A stretch of DNA of 64,000 bases from Clostridia bacterium (GTDB taxonomy: Bacteria > Bacillota > Clostridia > Christensenellales > Aristaeellaceae), in contig JAFWQU010000003.1 of assembly GCA_017508975.1 (NCBI GenBank), positions 1 through 64,000 of the forward strand. The letters run 5' to 3'. Numbering within the stretch: position 1 is the stretch's first letter; every line of letters begins with the position of its first letter. The translations under genes were made by a program, and so were the position numbers. The notes under the pieces are model-generated. The model saw nothing but the letters and a program-made list of their open reading frames with translations. It did no database searches and was not told the origin of the DNA. Of this stretch, positions 16,876 through 25,468 are shown one piece after another.

Positions 16876-17937
16876 ATGATCGAATACCGCGATCCGGTTA
16901 CCGGCTATCTTGTGCGCCGCTACACGGAGGGTCCGGAGCGCAACGCCAAGCTCTATTTCACCTGTGAGAACTTTTCCACCGACGACCGCTATTTCTTCTT
17001 CATGAAGCAGCAGCTGCCGGGGAAGGACGACGGCGGATGCTACCGCGCGGACGTGGAGACGGGCGAGCTCACCCGGATCACGGATTACTCCTACCGGGGC
17101 TTCGCCACCGACCGGGAGAAGAATCTCGGCTACACCTGCCGCAACGAGACGGAGGTCTACGGCGTGGATCTCTCGACCGGCGAGATGAGCAAACTCGGCG
17201 ACCTTCCCCGGGGCGGACAGATCACCGGCCACCTCACCGCGGCGAACACCGGACGCATCGCCTGCAGCTATCACCTGGCCAACAAGTACTACGGCCTGGT
17301 GATCCTCGACCCGGGCAGGGAGGCGGAGGTCGTCTACCAGAGCGATTACCGCCTGGGCCACGCGCAGATCTGTCCCTCGGACGAGAACCTGATCTTCTAC
17401 ATCCACGAGACCGAGGGCGACGCCTTCCAGCGCACCTGGATGTTTGACGTGAAGGAGCGCTACGTCCGGCCCTACTATGTGGAGCACCCCTCGGAGTGGA
17501 TCACCCACGAGGTCTGGTCCTCCGACGGCACGGAGATGGCGCTGATGAAGCTCGATCCCGCCGGCTTTGTGGACGGGGAGAAGGGCGAGACGCACACCGG
17601 CAACATCATCATCGCGGACAAGGACGGCCGGCACTTCGACATCGCGGCCACGAGCACGCAGCTGCTGCACCCCTGCATCAGCCGGGACCACAAGTGGCTG
17701 TGCGCCGACCGGATCAGCTACCTGGGCACCACGATCCAGGAGGGTGTCGTGCTGATCGAGCGCGCGACGAAGAAGGCGAAATTCATCGCCTCCACGGGCC
17801 GCTGCAAGACCGGTGCCGACCACCAGCACCCCTCCTTCAACCGCCGCGGCGATCAGATCCTGTTCTCCAACCCGGACGAGCAGGGCAACGCGCAGGTCTG
17901 CGTGATCGATCTGCATCAGGTGTGGAAGGACTGGTAA
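16876..17937 (+). CDS. PL22 oligogalacturonate lyase
   Basis: 353 residues, AGGAGG nine bases before the ATG, no signal peptide. The sequence is a seven-bladed-propeller-like protein with the PL22 blocks RLGHAQICPSDENLIFY, EWITHEVWSSDG and HQHPSFNRRGDQILFSNPDE, supplying the histidines and glutamine that bind metal and substrate in Ogl enzymes. These cytoplasmic lyases cleave short oligogalacturonates by beta-elimination, producing an unsaturated keto-sugar. It starts a second tightly packed run (lyase, esterase, deacetylase) downstream of the importer operon, across a repeat element. Confidence 0.9.
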   Translation: MIEYRDPVTGYLVRRYTEGPERNAKLYFTCENFSTDDRYFFFMKQQLPGKDDGGCYRADVETGELTRITDYSYRGFATDREKNLGYTCRNETEVYGVDLSTGEMSKLGDLPRGGQITGHLTAANTGRIACSYHLANKYYGLVILDPGREAEVVYQSDYRLGHAQICPSDENLIFYIHETEGDAFQRTWMFDVKERYVRPYYVEHPSEWITHEVWSSDGTEMALMKLDPAGFVDGEKGETHTGNIIIADKDGRHFDIAATSTQLLHPCISRDHKWLCADRISYLGTTIQEGVVLIERATKKAKFIASTGRCKTGADHQHPSFNRRGDQILFSNPDEQGNAQVCVIDLHQVWKDW

Positions 17938-17942
17938 GGCGC

Positions 17943-18614
17943 ATGGAGAGACTCTTTCTCTGCGGCGACTCCACCATGGCCTCCTACAGCCCGGCGGACA
18001 CGCCGATCGTGGGCTGGGGGCAGGTGCTCGCCGAGCGGCTGGGGACGGACCGCGTGCGCAACCACGCCATGGCGGGCCGCAGCACGCGCACCTTCCTGCA
18101 GGAGGGGCGCCTCGCGCGGATTGAGCCCGAGCTCGCGCCGGGGGATCTGCTGCTGATCCAGTTCGGCCACAACGACGGCGGGAACAAGCCGGAGCGGCAC
18201 ACGGAGCCCTGGGGGGATTTCACGGAGAATCTGACAGTGTTTCTGGACACCGCGGAGGCGCACGGCGCGCGGCCGGTGCTGCTGACGCCCATCTGCGTCC
18301 AAATCTGGGAGGACGGCGTCCTGCTGCTCTCCCACGCGGGCTATCTGGAGGCGGTGCGCGCGCTGGCGGAGCGGCGGGGGGTCCCGCTGATCGACCTGTA
18401 CGCGGAGAGCCGCCGCGTGGTGGAGGCGCTGGGGCCGGAGGCGAGCAAGGCGCTCTACCTGCACCTGGCGCCCGGGGAGGACGTCCACTTCCCCGATGGG
18501 GTGTCCGACACGACGCACACCCGCCGCCCGGGCGCGGAGCGCTACGCGGAGATTGTACAGCGCGCGCTGGAGGATTTGTCCCTCCTGCCGCGCGGGGAGG
18601 AGCGGAACGCATGA
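17943..18614 (+). CDS. SGNH esterase, CE12 rhamnogalacturonan acetylesterase-like
   Basis: 223 residues. It carries all SGNH blocks: GDSTMASY with nucleophile Ser10, the glycine in AMAGRST, GHND, and the C-terminal D-x-x-H in SDTTHTRRPGAERY. This is the pattern of rhamnogalacturonan acetylesterases (YesT/CE12), which remove acetyl groups from galacturonate so lyases and hydrolases can proceed. No signal peptide. It starts five bases after the PL22 stop and overlaps the next gene by four bases (ATGA), so the three genes are translationally coupled. Confidence 0.88.
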   Translation: MERLFLCGDSTMASYSPADTPIVGWGQVLAERLGTDRVRNHAMAGRSTRTFLQEGRLARIEPELAPGDLLLIQFGHNDGGNKPERHTEPWGDFTENLTVFLDTAEAHGARPVLLTPICVQIWEDGVLLLSHAGYLEAVRALAERRGVPLIDLYAESRRVVEALGPEASKALYLHLAPGEDVHFPDGVSDTTHTRRPGAERYAEIVQRALEDLSLLPRGEERNA

Positions 18615-19414
18615 ACAGGGTCTATTACTGCTTCGACGGGGGAAAGCACAAGGCGCTGACCCTCAGCTATGACGACGGCAAGCTCCAGGACCGCCGCCTG
18701 GCCGCGCTGTTCAATCAGCACGGCATCAAGGCGACCTTCAACCTGAACAGCGGCATCTGGGACCGGGACGACGCCCGGATCAAGCCGGAGGAGATGCCGG
18801 AACTGTACCGCGGGCACGAGATCGCCTGCCACACGGTGACGCATCCGACCATCGCGCGGTGTCCGCTGCCGGAGGTGGCGGAGGAGGTGCTGGCGGACCG
18901 CCGGGCGCTGGAGGCGATCACCGGCTATCCGGTGCGCGGCCTGGCCTATCCCAACGGCTCCGTCTCGGAGGAGATCGAGAAGCTGCTGCCCGCCTGCGGC
19001 ATCCGCTACGCGCGGGTGGTCGGCTCCTCGGACAGCTTCGGGCTGCCGGAGAACCCCTACCGCTGGCAGGCGACCTGCCACCACAACCACAACCTGCTGG
19101 AGCTCGGAGACCAGTTCCTCGGCCTCTTCAAGCGGCAGTATCTCTATCTGATGTACGTCTGGGGCCACAGCTACGAGTTCGACGACCGGGGCAACTGGGA
19201 CCTGATCGAGGCGTTCTGCGAGAAGATGGGCGGCCATGAGGACATCTGGTACTGCACGAACATCGAGTTCTGGGACTGCATGGACGCGCTGCACAGCCTC
19301 CGCTTCGCCGCGGACAACAGCTTCGTTCAGAATCCCGGCGCCCGCGACTGCTGGATCTCCGTCAACGACGGCACGCCGGTGCGGATTCCGGGCGGGGAGA
19401 CGGTAAGGCTGTAA
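18611..19414 (+). CDS. Polysaccharide deacetylase (NodB/CE4-like)
   Basis: 267 residues. NodB-type motif 1 is LTLSYDDGK (D21/D22) and motif 2 is CHTVTHP (H74 and H78), the usual metal ligands, with AYPNGSVSEEI as motif 3. No signal peptide, so it is likely cytoplasmic and acts on an imported sugar rather than on peptidoglycan or chitin. It overlaps the CE12 gene by four bases. The deacetylation substrate is not proved; a pectic oligosaccharide is the simplest guess from context. A bidirectional terminator follows. Confidence 0.85.
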   Translation: MNRVYYCFDGGKHKALTLSYDDGKLQDRRLAALFNQHGIKATFNLNSGIWDRDDARIKPEEMPELYRGHEIACHTVTHPTIARCPLPEVAEEVLADRRALEAITGYPVRGLAYPNGSVSEEIEKLLPACGIRYARVVGSSDSFGLPENPYRWQATCHHNHNLLELGDQFLGLFKRQYLYLMYVWGHSYEFDDRGNWDLIEAFCEKMGGHEDIWYCTNIEFWDCMDALHSLRFAADNSFVQNPGARDCWISVNDGTPVRIPGGETVRL

Positions 19415-19430
19415 GAGAAACACACAGAAA

Positions 19431-19468
19431 AGCTCCTGTCCGCTGCGGGCAGGAGCTGAGTGTTTTTT
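19431..19468. terminator. Bidirectional terminator
   Basis: Stem AGCTCCTG/CAGGAGCT with a T-run on each side, between the convergent deacetylase and foldase genes. Confidence 0.85.
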
Positions 19469-19477
19469 GGAGGATGA

Positions 19478-20986
19478 TCAGGGATTGGCTTCCGCGTCCG
19501 TGGGGGTGGTGATCTCCTCGGGCTGATCGGGATTCTCAGGATCCGTGGGCTCGGGATTCGTGGGTTCGGGATCCGTAGGCTCGAGATCCGTCTGGGTGGC
19601 GGGCTGGTCCGGCTGCTCGGGCTGCTCCGACTGATCGCCGCCCTGCTCGCCGCTCTGGTCATTCCCGCCCTGGTTGTTCTGCTGGCCGCCCTGGTTCTGC
19701 ACGGGCGTGGTCTCGGCCGGCGGCACGTACTTCCAGGTCTCGCCCTCCTCGGTGTAGACGACCTCGGAGCCGGCGAGCCAGGCGTCGACAGCCGCCTGCA
19801 GGGCCTCGGAGCGCTTCTCGTCCAGCAGGCTGGCGCGCATCTCCTCACGGTCCGCGTCGGTCATGGGCAGGACGCCGCCCAGCAGGTCGTTCAGATAGTA
19901 GATCACATACACGCCTTCCTGGCCGACCACCGGCTTGGAGATCTCGCCGGGGTTCTCGATGGAGATGGCGCCCTGCACAAAGGCCGCGTCGTAGATGATG
20001 CTCTCGGGGTGCACCGGCAGACCCTCGGAGCGCATGGGCTCCTCCTTCAGCGTGGTCTCCTCGGAATACTGATCCACCAGGTCGATGAACGGGGTGCCGG
20101 CCTCGAAGGCGGCATAGATCGCGTCCAGCTTGTCCTGAACCGCGGCGATGACCTCCGCCTGGGCGGCCTCGACCTGCTCATAGGCGATCTGGCCCTCGGC
20201 GATGTCGGTGGGGGTGGCGCCGGTCTCGATGGCCTGGGCCTGCTCCTCCCAGCTCGCGTTCAGCTCCACATACGCGTCCAGCACGTCCTCCGGCGGAACC
20301 AGCAGGATGCGCAGCACCGAGCGGTAGCCCTCCGGGCGGTACTTGGGCGTGACGCCGTAGAGATACATCGCGAACTCATACATCATCGCGTTGGAATAGT
20401 ACTCGGTCTCCTCGGCGGCAGCCTGTTGCCAGGCGGCCTCGATGTCCGCGTCCGCCAGGGAGTCCTCGGACACGAAGCTGGCCAGCAGCTGGTCGTAGGT
20501 CCAGTTCTCCTTCGCGGTCTCGAGGGTGGACTCCATGGTGTAGCCCAGCGACTCGAAGTAGGCGATCGCCGCCAGGCGCGCCGCGGCCTTGTCGTCCTCG
20601 GAGGCGTCCTCGGCCAGGTTGGCCTCGTACTGGATATACTCGGAGATGGCGTTCTCCCACATCTCGTTGTTCTGCTGCTCCAGCGCCGCCAGGTCCTCGG
20701 GGCTGATCACGTTGAGTCCCTTCTCCTCGATCAGGTGGCTGATCGCGAGCTCCTGCAGCTTATAGTTCAGCGCCATGCCCCGGGCGACCGCGGTGCTCGC
20801 CTCGTCGGTCATGTCATAGCCGTTTTCGCTGTAATAGTCGACAATGTCCTGATAGGTGGCCATCGCCTGCGAGCGGGTGATCGCGGTGCCGTTCACGGTG
20901 ACCAGCACGGGATCCTCCTCCGCCAGGGCGAGCCCGGCAAGCATCACAGCCGCCAGCAACAGGGAAATCAAACGCTTCATTTTCAT
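19478..20986 (-). CDS. Secreted SurA/PrsA-like foldase with Pro/Asp-rich tail
   Basis: 502 residues. The N-terminus is a cleavable signal peptide ending LALAEED, without a lipobox. The next ~200 residues resemble the SurA/PrsA N-terminal chaperone domain (LVTVNGTAITRSQAMATYQDI). The middle has a parvulin-like order with SVLRILLVPPEDVL, FIDLVDQYSEE, PVHPES and GEISKPVVGQEGVYVIYYL. The last ~80 residues are low-complexity Gln/Gly then Pro/Asp/Glu repeats, possibly a wall-spanning spacer. It probably assists folding of exported proteins. The ATG at 20986 is preceded by AAAGGATC. Confidence 0.85.
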   Translation of the reverse strand: MKMKRLISLLLAAVMLAGLALAEEDPVLVTVNGTAITRSQAMATYQDIVDYYSENGYDMTDEASTAVARGMALNYKLQELAISHLIEEKGLNVISPEDLAALEQQNNEMWENAISEYIQYEANLAEDASEDDKAAARLAAIAYFESLGYTMESTLETAKENWTYDQLLASFVSEDSLADADIEAAWQQAAAEETEYYSNAMMYEFAMYLYGVTPKYRPEGYRSVLRILLVPPEDVLDAYVELNASWEEQAQAIETGATPTDIAEGQIAYEQVEAAQAEVIAAVQDKLDAIYAAFEAGTPFIDLVDQYSEETTLKEEPMRSEGLPVHPESIIYDAAFVQGAISIENPGEISKPVVGQEGVYVIYYLNDLLGGVLPMTDADREEMRASLLDEKRSEALQAAVDAWLAGSEVVYTEEGETWKYVPPAETTPVQNQGGQQNNQGGNDQSGEQGGDQSEQPEQPDQPATQTDLEPTDPEPTNPEPTDPENPDQPEEITTPTDAEANP

Positions 20987-21082
20987 GTCTGCTCGGATCC
21001 TTTCCCGGCCCGCTTCGCCGCGAAGCCGCAAAGGTATTATGACATAAAAATGCAGAAGAATCAAGGGAATATGACGGAAAAG

Positions 21083-21826
21083 TTACAGATTGTTCACAAA
21101 CGGCATCAGCGCGGCGCAGACCCGGGCGACATCGTCGTGGAGCACCAGGCTCGCCCGGCTGTCGGCGGGGGTGGGTTCCCGATTGATGACGACCAGGTCC
21201 CGCCCGCGGAACCCCTCGAGGAAGGAGGCCGCCGGCTCCACGGAGAGGGACGTGCCCGCGACCAGCAGCAGGTCCGCGTCCGCGATCTCCCGCCGCGCGC
21301 CGATGCAGACGAAGGGCTCCGGCGCCTCGCCGTAGAGCACCACGGCGGGTTTCACCACGCCGCCGCAGTCGTCGCAGCGCGGGATCCCGTCGGTGGAGAG
21401 AATCTTTGCCAGGGGATAGAACGCGCCGCACTCGGTGCAGTAGTTCTCGTGGATGCTGCCGTGCAGCTCGTAGACCCGGCGGTTCCCTGCCAGGCGGTGC
21501 AGGCCGTCCACGTTCTGCGTGACGATCCCCCGCAGCCGGTCCCGCTTCTCCAATTCATACAGCCAGCGGTGGGCCGCGTTGGGCTGCGCCTCCGGGTGCA
21601 CCAGCGCCCGCCGGTAGTAGGCGAAGAAGGTCTCCGGGTGCAGGTAGAAGAAGGTTTTGCTCAGGATCATCTCCGGGGAGAGTCCCTCGAACTCTCCGGC
21701 GTACAGCCCCTCCGGGGAGCGGAAATCCGGGATGCCGCTGGCGGTGGAGACCCCCGCGCCGCCGAAAAAGACGATGCGTCTGGCGCGCTCCACGAGCCGA
21801 CGCAGAAGATCCAGTCCTGCCTCCAT
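21083..21826 (-). CDS. Sir2-family NAD-dependent protein deacylase
   Basis: 247 residues, complete sirtuin. NAD pocket GAGVSTASGIPDFRS, catalytic block TQNVDGLH with LHGS, two zinc-binding cysteine pairs (CTEC and CDDC) and GTSLSVEPAA. It removes acyl groups from lysines using NAD. It is cytoplasmic. GGAGGGATCGCG precedes the ATG. It is divergent from the sugar-isomerase operon, sharing a ~105-base gap. Presumably it links protein acylation to carbon status. Confidence 0.93.
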   Translation of the reverse strand: MEAGLDLLRRLVERARRIVFFGGAGVSTASGIPDFRSPEGLYAGEFEGLSPEMILSKTFFYLHPETFFAYYRRALVHPEAQPNAAHRWLYELEKRDRLRGIVTQNVDGLHRLAGNRRVYELHGSIHENYCTECGAFYPLAKILSTDGIPRCDDCGGVVKPAVVLYGEAPEPFVCIGARREIADADLLLVAGTSLSVEPAASFLEGFRGRDLVVINREPTPADSRASLVLHDDVARVCAALMPFVNNL

Positions 21827-21877
21827 CGCGATCCCTCCCGCACCAGCGTATCAGAAGCGTTCCATGCTGTCAATGGC

Positions 21878-21906
21878 TTGCAAAAACCGCGCCGATCTGT
21901 CATAAT
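21878..21906 (+). promoter_or_regulatory. Promoter of the isomerase-GH43-rsgA run
   Basis: TTGCAA, 17-base spacer, CATAAT, about 25 bases before the start codon. Confidence 0.6.
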
Positions 21907-21931
21907 AGCAGCTTAGAAGGAGGTCGTTCAC

Positions 21932-22681
21932 ATGGAAGTCGGAGCACAGCTTTATACCCTTCGGGCGTCCTGCAAAACCCTGGAGGATTTCGCCCTGACG
22001 CTGCGGCGCGTGGCGGACATGGGCTATAGAACCGTGCAGGTCTCCGGGACCTGCCCCTATCCCGCGGAGTGGCTGCGGGACCAGCTGGCGGCCAACGGAC
22101 TGCGCTGCGTGCTGACGCACACGCCGCTCAAGCGCATCGCCGAGGAGACCGAGCAGGTGATCCGCGACCACGATGTCTTCGGCTGTCACTATATCGGGCT
22201 CGGCTTCTGGTCCTACCAGCCGGACAGCGAGATGACCCTCGAGCGCTTTTTGTCGGTCGTTCCGCCGGCCGCGAGGAAGCTGCGCGAGGGCGGGAAGTAT
22301 TTCATGGCGCACAACCACGACCATGAGTTCCAGCACGTGGACGGAAAGCCGATCCTGCAGATCCTGGCCGAGACCGTTCCGGCGGAGGACATGGGCTTCA
22401 CGCTGGACACCTTCTGGGTGCAGGCCGGCGGCGCTGACCCCGCGGACTGGATCCGCCGCCTGAGCGGACGCGTGCCCTGCGTGCACCTGAAGGACTTCGC
22501 CTACGGCCGGCGCATGGCTGTGCTCGGCGAGGGAAACCTGAACTTCGACCGGATCCTCGCGGAGGCGGAGGCCGCCGGTACGCAGTATCTGCTCGTGGAG
22601 CAGGACGACTGCAACGGGGAGGACCCCTTCGACTGCCTGGCCCGCTCGCTGGCGTACCTGAAGGCCCGCGGACTGCGGTAA
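21932..22681 (+). CDS. Sugar phosphate isomerase/epimerase (xylose-isomerase-like TIM barrel)
   Basis: 249 residues; GAAGGAGG precedes the ATG. The barrel follows the AP-endonuclease-2/xylose-isomerase-like family, starting EVGAQLYTLR and having YIGLGFWSYQ, FMAHNHDHEFQ, MGFTLDTFWVQAGG, PCVHLKDF and LLVEQDDC. The Glu/Asp/His residues in those blocks are the expected divalent-metal site. It probably isomerises or epimerises a sugar or inositol-like compound; the substrate cannot be read from sequence. Seventeen bases separate it from the GH43 gene, so the two are probably co-transcribed. Confidence 0.85.
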   Translation: MEVGAQLYTLRASCKTLEDFALTLRRVADMGYRTVQVSGTCPYPAEWLRDQLAANGLRCVLTHTPLKRIAEETEQVIRDHDVFGCHYIGLGFWSYQPDSEMTLERFLSVVPPAARKLREGGKYFMAHNHDHEFQHVDGKPILQILAETVPAEDMGFTLDTFWVQAGGADPADWIRRLSGRVPCVHLKDFAYGRRMAVLGEGNLNFDRILAEAEAAGTQYLLVEQDDCNGEDPFDCLARSLAYLKARGLR

Positions 22682-22698
22682 CGGGGAGGAAAAACGCC

Positions 22699-23763
22699 AT
22701 GTTCCGCTGCACGGACGACACCGCCGACCTGGAGCGCTACCCCTATCACATCCGGGACGTGCATATCAGCGACCCCTGCATTCTGGCGGACCCCGTGAGC
22801 CGCCGGTATTATACCTATGTCCAGTTCGCCGACCGGGCGCGCTTCCCGGAGCTGCCCGCCGGGCGCGGGTACTTCTTTGTGCTGGAGAGCGAGGACCTGA
22901 TCCACTGGTCGAGGCCGCGGGTCTGCTTTGAGCGCGGGGATTTCTGGGCGGATCTCGACTATTGGGCCCCGGAGTGCCACCTGTGGCGCGGAAAATACTA
23001 TCTGTTCAGCACCTTCCGCGCCGAGGGCACCTACCGCCGCTGCCAGTGCCTGGTGGCGGACAGCCCGCTCGGGCCGTTCCGGCCGGCCGGTCCCGCGCCG
23101 CTGACGCCGGAGGGCTGGCAGTGCCTGGACGGCACGCTCTATGCGGACCCCGAGGAGAAGCCCTGGCTGGTCTTCTGCCACGAGTGGCTGCAGGTCGAGG
23201 ACGGACAGGTCTGCGCGGTGCGGCTCTCGGAGGACCTGAGCGAGGCCGTGGGCGAGCCGCGGATCCTCTTCCGCGCCTCCGACGCGCCCTGGACCGGCTC
23301 GCTGCAGCGCGGCGGCGGCGTCACGGACGGGCCGTTCCTGCACCGGCTGCCGGGCGGCGCGCTGCTGATGCTCTGGTCGAGCTTCGGGCCGGACGGCGCC
23401 TATGCGCTGGGCTGCGCGCTGAGCCCCTCCGGGCGCATTGAGGGCCCCTGGCGGCAGCAGGAGCGCCCGCTCTACACGATGGACGGCGCCCACGGCATGC
23501 TGTTTTACACGTTCTCCGGCCAGCTGATGCTGGCCTGCCACAGCCCCAACGACCATCCGCGCAAGCGCATCCTGCTCTTCGAGATGGAGGAGACCGCCGA
23601 CGGGCTGCATATCGTCAACGAGGTCACCGGCAACTGGGTCACCGCCCTGGGCGGGCACGGCGCGCCTTACGCGCAGCGCGTCCCCTGCCGGGAGACGCCG
23701 TGCTTCCGCGCCGACCCCAGGGGAACCGCGAAGGAGGGACCGCTTTGCTTGAGGGAATCCTGA
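22699..23763 (+). CDS. GH43-like glycosidase, cytoplasmic
   Basis: 354 residues, no signal peptide. It follows the five-bladed propeller pattern of GH43: HISDPCILADP (catalytic-base Asp25), DYWAPECHLWRGKYYLF, CLDGTLYADPEEKPWLVF and VTDGPFLHR with a DG where some relatives have EGP. GH43 enzymes remove arabinose, xylose or galactose residues. Because the usual general-acid Glu is not obvious at TDGPF, activity should be tested against a profile. AGCGGGGAGG precedes the ATG. The C-terminus overlaps the rsgA start by 19 bases, coupling translation. Confidence 0.8.
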   Translation: MFRCTDDTADLERYPYHIRDVHISDPCILADPVSRRYYTYVQFADRARFPELPAGRGYFFVLESEDLIHWSRPRVCFERGDFWADLDYWAPECHLWRGKYYLFSTFRAEGTYRRCQCLVADSPLGPFRPAGPAPLTPEGWQCLDGTLYADPEEKPWLVFCHEWLQVEDGQVCAVRLSEDLSEAVGEPRILFRASDAPWTGSLQRGGGVTDGPFLHRLPGGALLMLWSSFGPDGAYALGCALSPSGRIEGPWRQQERPLYTMDGAHGMLFYTFSGQLMLACHSPNDHPRKRILLFEMEETADGLHIVNEVTGNWVTALGGHGAPYAQRVPCRETPCFRADPRGTAKEGPLCLRES

Positions 23764-24623
23764 TCCGGGGGATCGGCAGCTTCTATACCGCGGTGACGGC
23801 GGACGGGGAGGAGTATCTGCTTCGCTGCAAGAAGAAATTCCGCCACCTCGGGCAGACGCCCATGGTGGGCGACCGGGTGCGCTTCACCCCCGGAACCGGC
23901 GAGGAGGAGGGCTGGGTGGAGGAGCTGCTGCCCCGCCGCTCGTTCTTCGTCCGCCCGCCGGTGGCGAATGTGGAGACGCTGCTGATCGTCCTGTGTCCGA
24001 CCCCGGAGCCGGACTTTCTCCTGGCGGACCGACTGCTGGTCGAGTGCCGGCGGCAGGGCATCCGCTCGCTGCTGGTCTCCGCCAAGACGGACCTGGGCGA
24101 GGATCTCCCCGAGCGCCTGCGCCGCGAGTACGCCAGGGCGGAGGCGCCGGTCTATCCCGTGAGCACCGTCACCGGCGAGGGCCTGCAGGCGCTGCGGGAG
24201 GCGATGGGTCAGGACCTGTGCTGCCTGGCGGGGCAGAGCGGCGTCGGGAAATCCACGCTGCTCGGCGCGCTGACCGGCCTGAACCTCGAGACCGGGGAGA
24301 TCAGCCGCCGGATCGCCCGCGGCAAAAACACAACCCGCCGGGCGGAGCTGCTGCTGGCCGGCGGGCTGCGGGTTTTCGACACGGCAGGCTTCAGCCTGCT
24401 GGCGCTCTCCGGGGTCACCGAGCCGGAGAAGCTGCGCGAGGACTATCCCGAGTTCCTGCCCTACGAGGGAACCTGCCGCTTCCAGCCCTGCCTGCACGAC
24501 CGGGAGCCCGGCTGCGCGGTCACCAGGGCCGTCGCGGAGGGCGAACTAAATCCCGAGCGCATCGCACGCTACCGCCAGCTTCTGGCCGAGGTCCGGGAAA
24601 CCTGGAAGGGAAGATACGATTGA
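23745..24623 (+). CDS. rsgA: RsgA, ribosome small-subunit biogenesis GTPase
   Basis: 292 residues from a TTG six bases after AAGGAGGG; a longer upstream frame lacks a ribosome site. The order of motifs is that of the circularly permuted GTPases: OB-fold first (GSFYTAVTADGEEYLLRC), then the G4-type AKTDL, then G1 GQSGVGKSTL and G3 DTAGF, then a C-terminal zinc knuckle (C-x5-C-x-H-x-x-x-x-x-C). G4 is AKTD rather than NKxD. RsgA binds the 30S subunit late in assembly. It is overlapped by the GH43 gene and followed, after a repeat, by rpe, the usual neighbour in Firmicutes. Confidence 0.93.
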   Translation: MLEGILIRGIGSFYTAVTADGEEYLLRCKKKFRHLGQTPMVGDRVRFTPGTGEEEGWVEELLPRRSFFVRPPVANVETLLIVLCPTPEPDFLLADRLLVECRRQGIRSLLVSAKTDLGEDLPERLRREYARAEAPVYPVSTVTGEGLQALREAMGQDLCCLAGQSGVGKSTLLGALTGLNLETGEISRRIARGKNTTRRAELLLAGGLRVFDTAGFSLLALSGVTEPEKLREDYPEFLPYEGTCRFQPCLHDREPGCAVTRAVAEGELNPERIARYRQLLAEVRETWKGRYD

Positions 24624-24679
24624 TTCCCTTTCCATCTAATCCTCAATCTGTCACACAGAAAACGTCAAAAACACGGACA

Positions 24680-24752
24680 ACTCCAACAAGGTGCACCCGA
24701 AGGTCCAGGGCGATCGGAAAGCCCTGGTCGCGGCCCGCAGGCCGCGAAATCC
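24680..24752 (+). repeat. Core repeat, copy 7 (short-flank form)
   Basis: Left flank CTCCAACAAGGTGCACC instead of the TIR arm; core with short first hairpin CCAGGGC/GCCCTGG and second hairpin CGCGGCC/GGCCGCG. It sits inside the otherwise conserved rsgA-rpe pair. Confidence 0.85.
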
Positions 24753-24815
24753 CCTTGTAAAAAGCCCAAATCTCAAAGAGCAACAGATAAAAGATCAGTT
24801 TGAGGAGGAAAAACC

Positions 24816-25463
24816 ATGCTGCTGATCGCGCCGTCGATTCTCGCCGCGGATCCGCTTTTTCTGGGCCGGGATGCCCGCCGCATGGTTCAGGCGGGCTGCG
24901 ACTGGCTCCATGTGGACGTGATGGACGCCCATTTCGTCCCGAACCTGTCCTTCGGACCGGACACGGTAGCGGCGCTGCACCGGCGCTTCCCCCATATGCC
25001 ACTGGACGTGCACCTGATGATGGACAACCCGGAGCACTATATCCACCGCTTCGCCGAGGCGGGGGCGGCGGGCATCACGATCCACGCGGAGATTCCGAAG
25101 GACCTGCCCGCCCTGCTCCGGGAGATCCGCGCGGTGGGCTGCAGGGCAGGCCTCTCCCTGAAACCCGCCACATCCGTGGACGCGGTGCGGGAGCTATTGC
25201 CCCTGTGCGACCTGGTGCTGGTGATGACCGTGGAGCCCGGCTTCGGCGGTCAGCCTTTCATGCGCGAGATGATCGAGAAGCTCCCCGCCCTGCGCGCGGC
25301 CGGCTTCACGGGCCTGATCGAGGCCGACGGCGGCATCCGCGCCACGAACCTTCCCCTGCTGACCTCCCGCGGCCTGGACGTGGCGGTCATGGGCACCGCC
25401 CTGCTGCGCTCCAAGGAGCCCGAGAAGGATATGGCGGAGATGCGGAAGGCGGCTGCGGTCTGA
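24816..25463 (+). CDS. rpe: Ribulose-phosphate 3-epimerase
   Basis: 215 residues, complete. It has the standard barrel blocks IAPSILAAD, HVDVMDAHFVPNLSFGPD (metal-binding His and catalytic Asp), LDVHLMMDNPE, LVMTVEPGFGGQPF and EADGGIRATN (second catalytic Asp). It interconverts ribulose-5-phosphate and xylulose-5-phosphate in the pentose phosphate pathway. GAGGAGG precedes the ATG. Gene order rsgA-rpe is conserved despite the repeat between them. Confidence 0.96.
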   Translation: MLLIAPSILAADPLFLGRDARRMVQAGCDWLHVDVMDAHFVPNLSFGPDTVAALHRRFPHMPLDVHLMMDNPEHYIHRFAEAGAAGITIHAEIPKDLPALLREIRAVGCRAGLSLKPATSVDAVRELLPLCDLVLVMTVEPGFGGQPFMREMIEKLPALRAAGFTGLIEADGGIRATNLPLLTSRGLDVAVMGTALLRSKEPEKDMAEMRKAAAV

Positions 25464-25468
25464 TCCCC

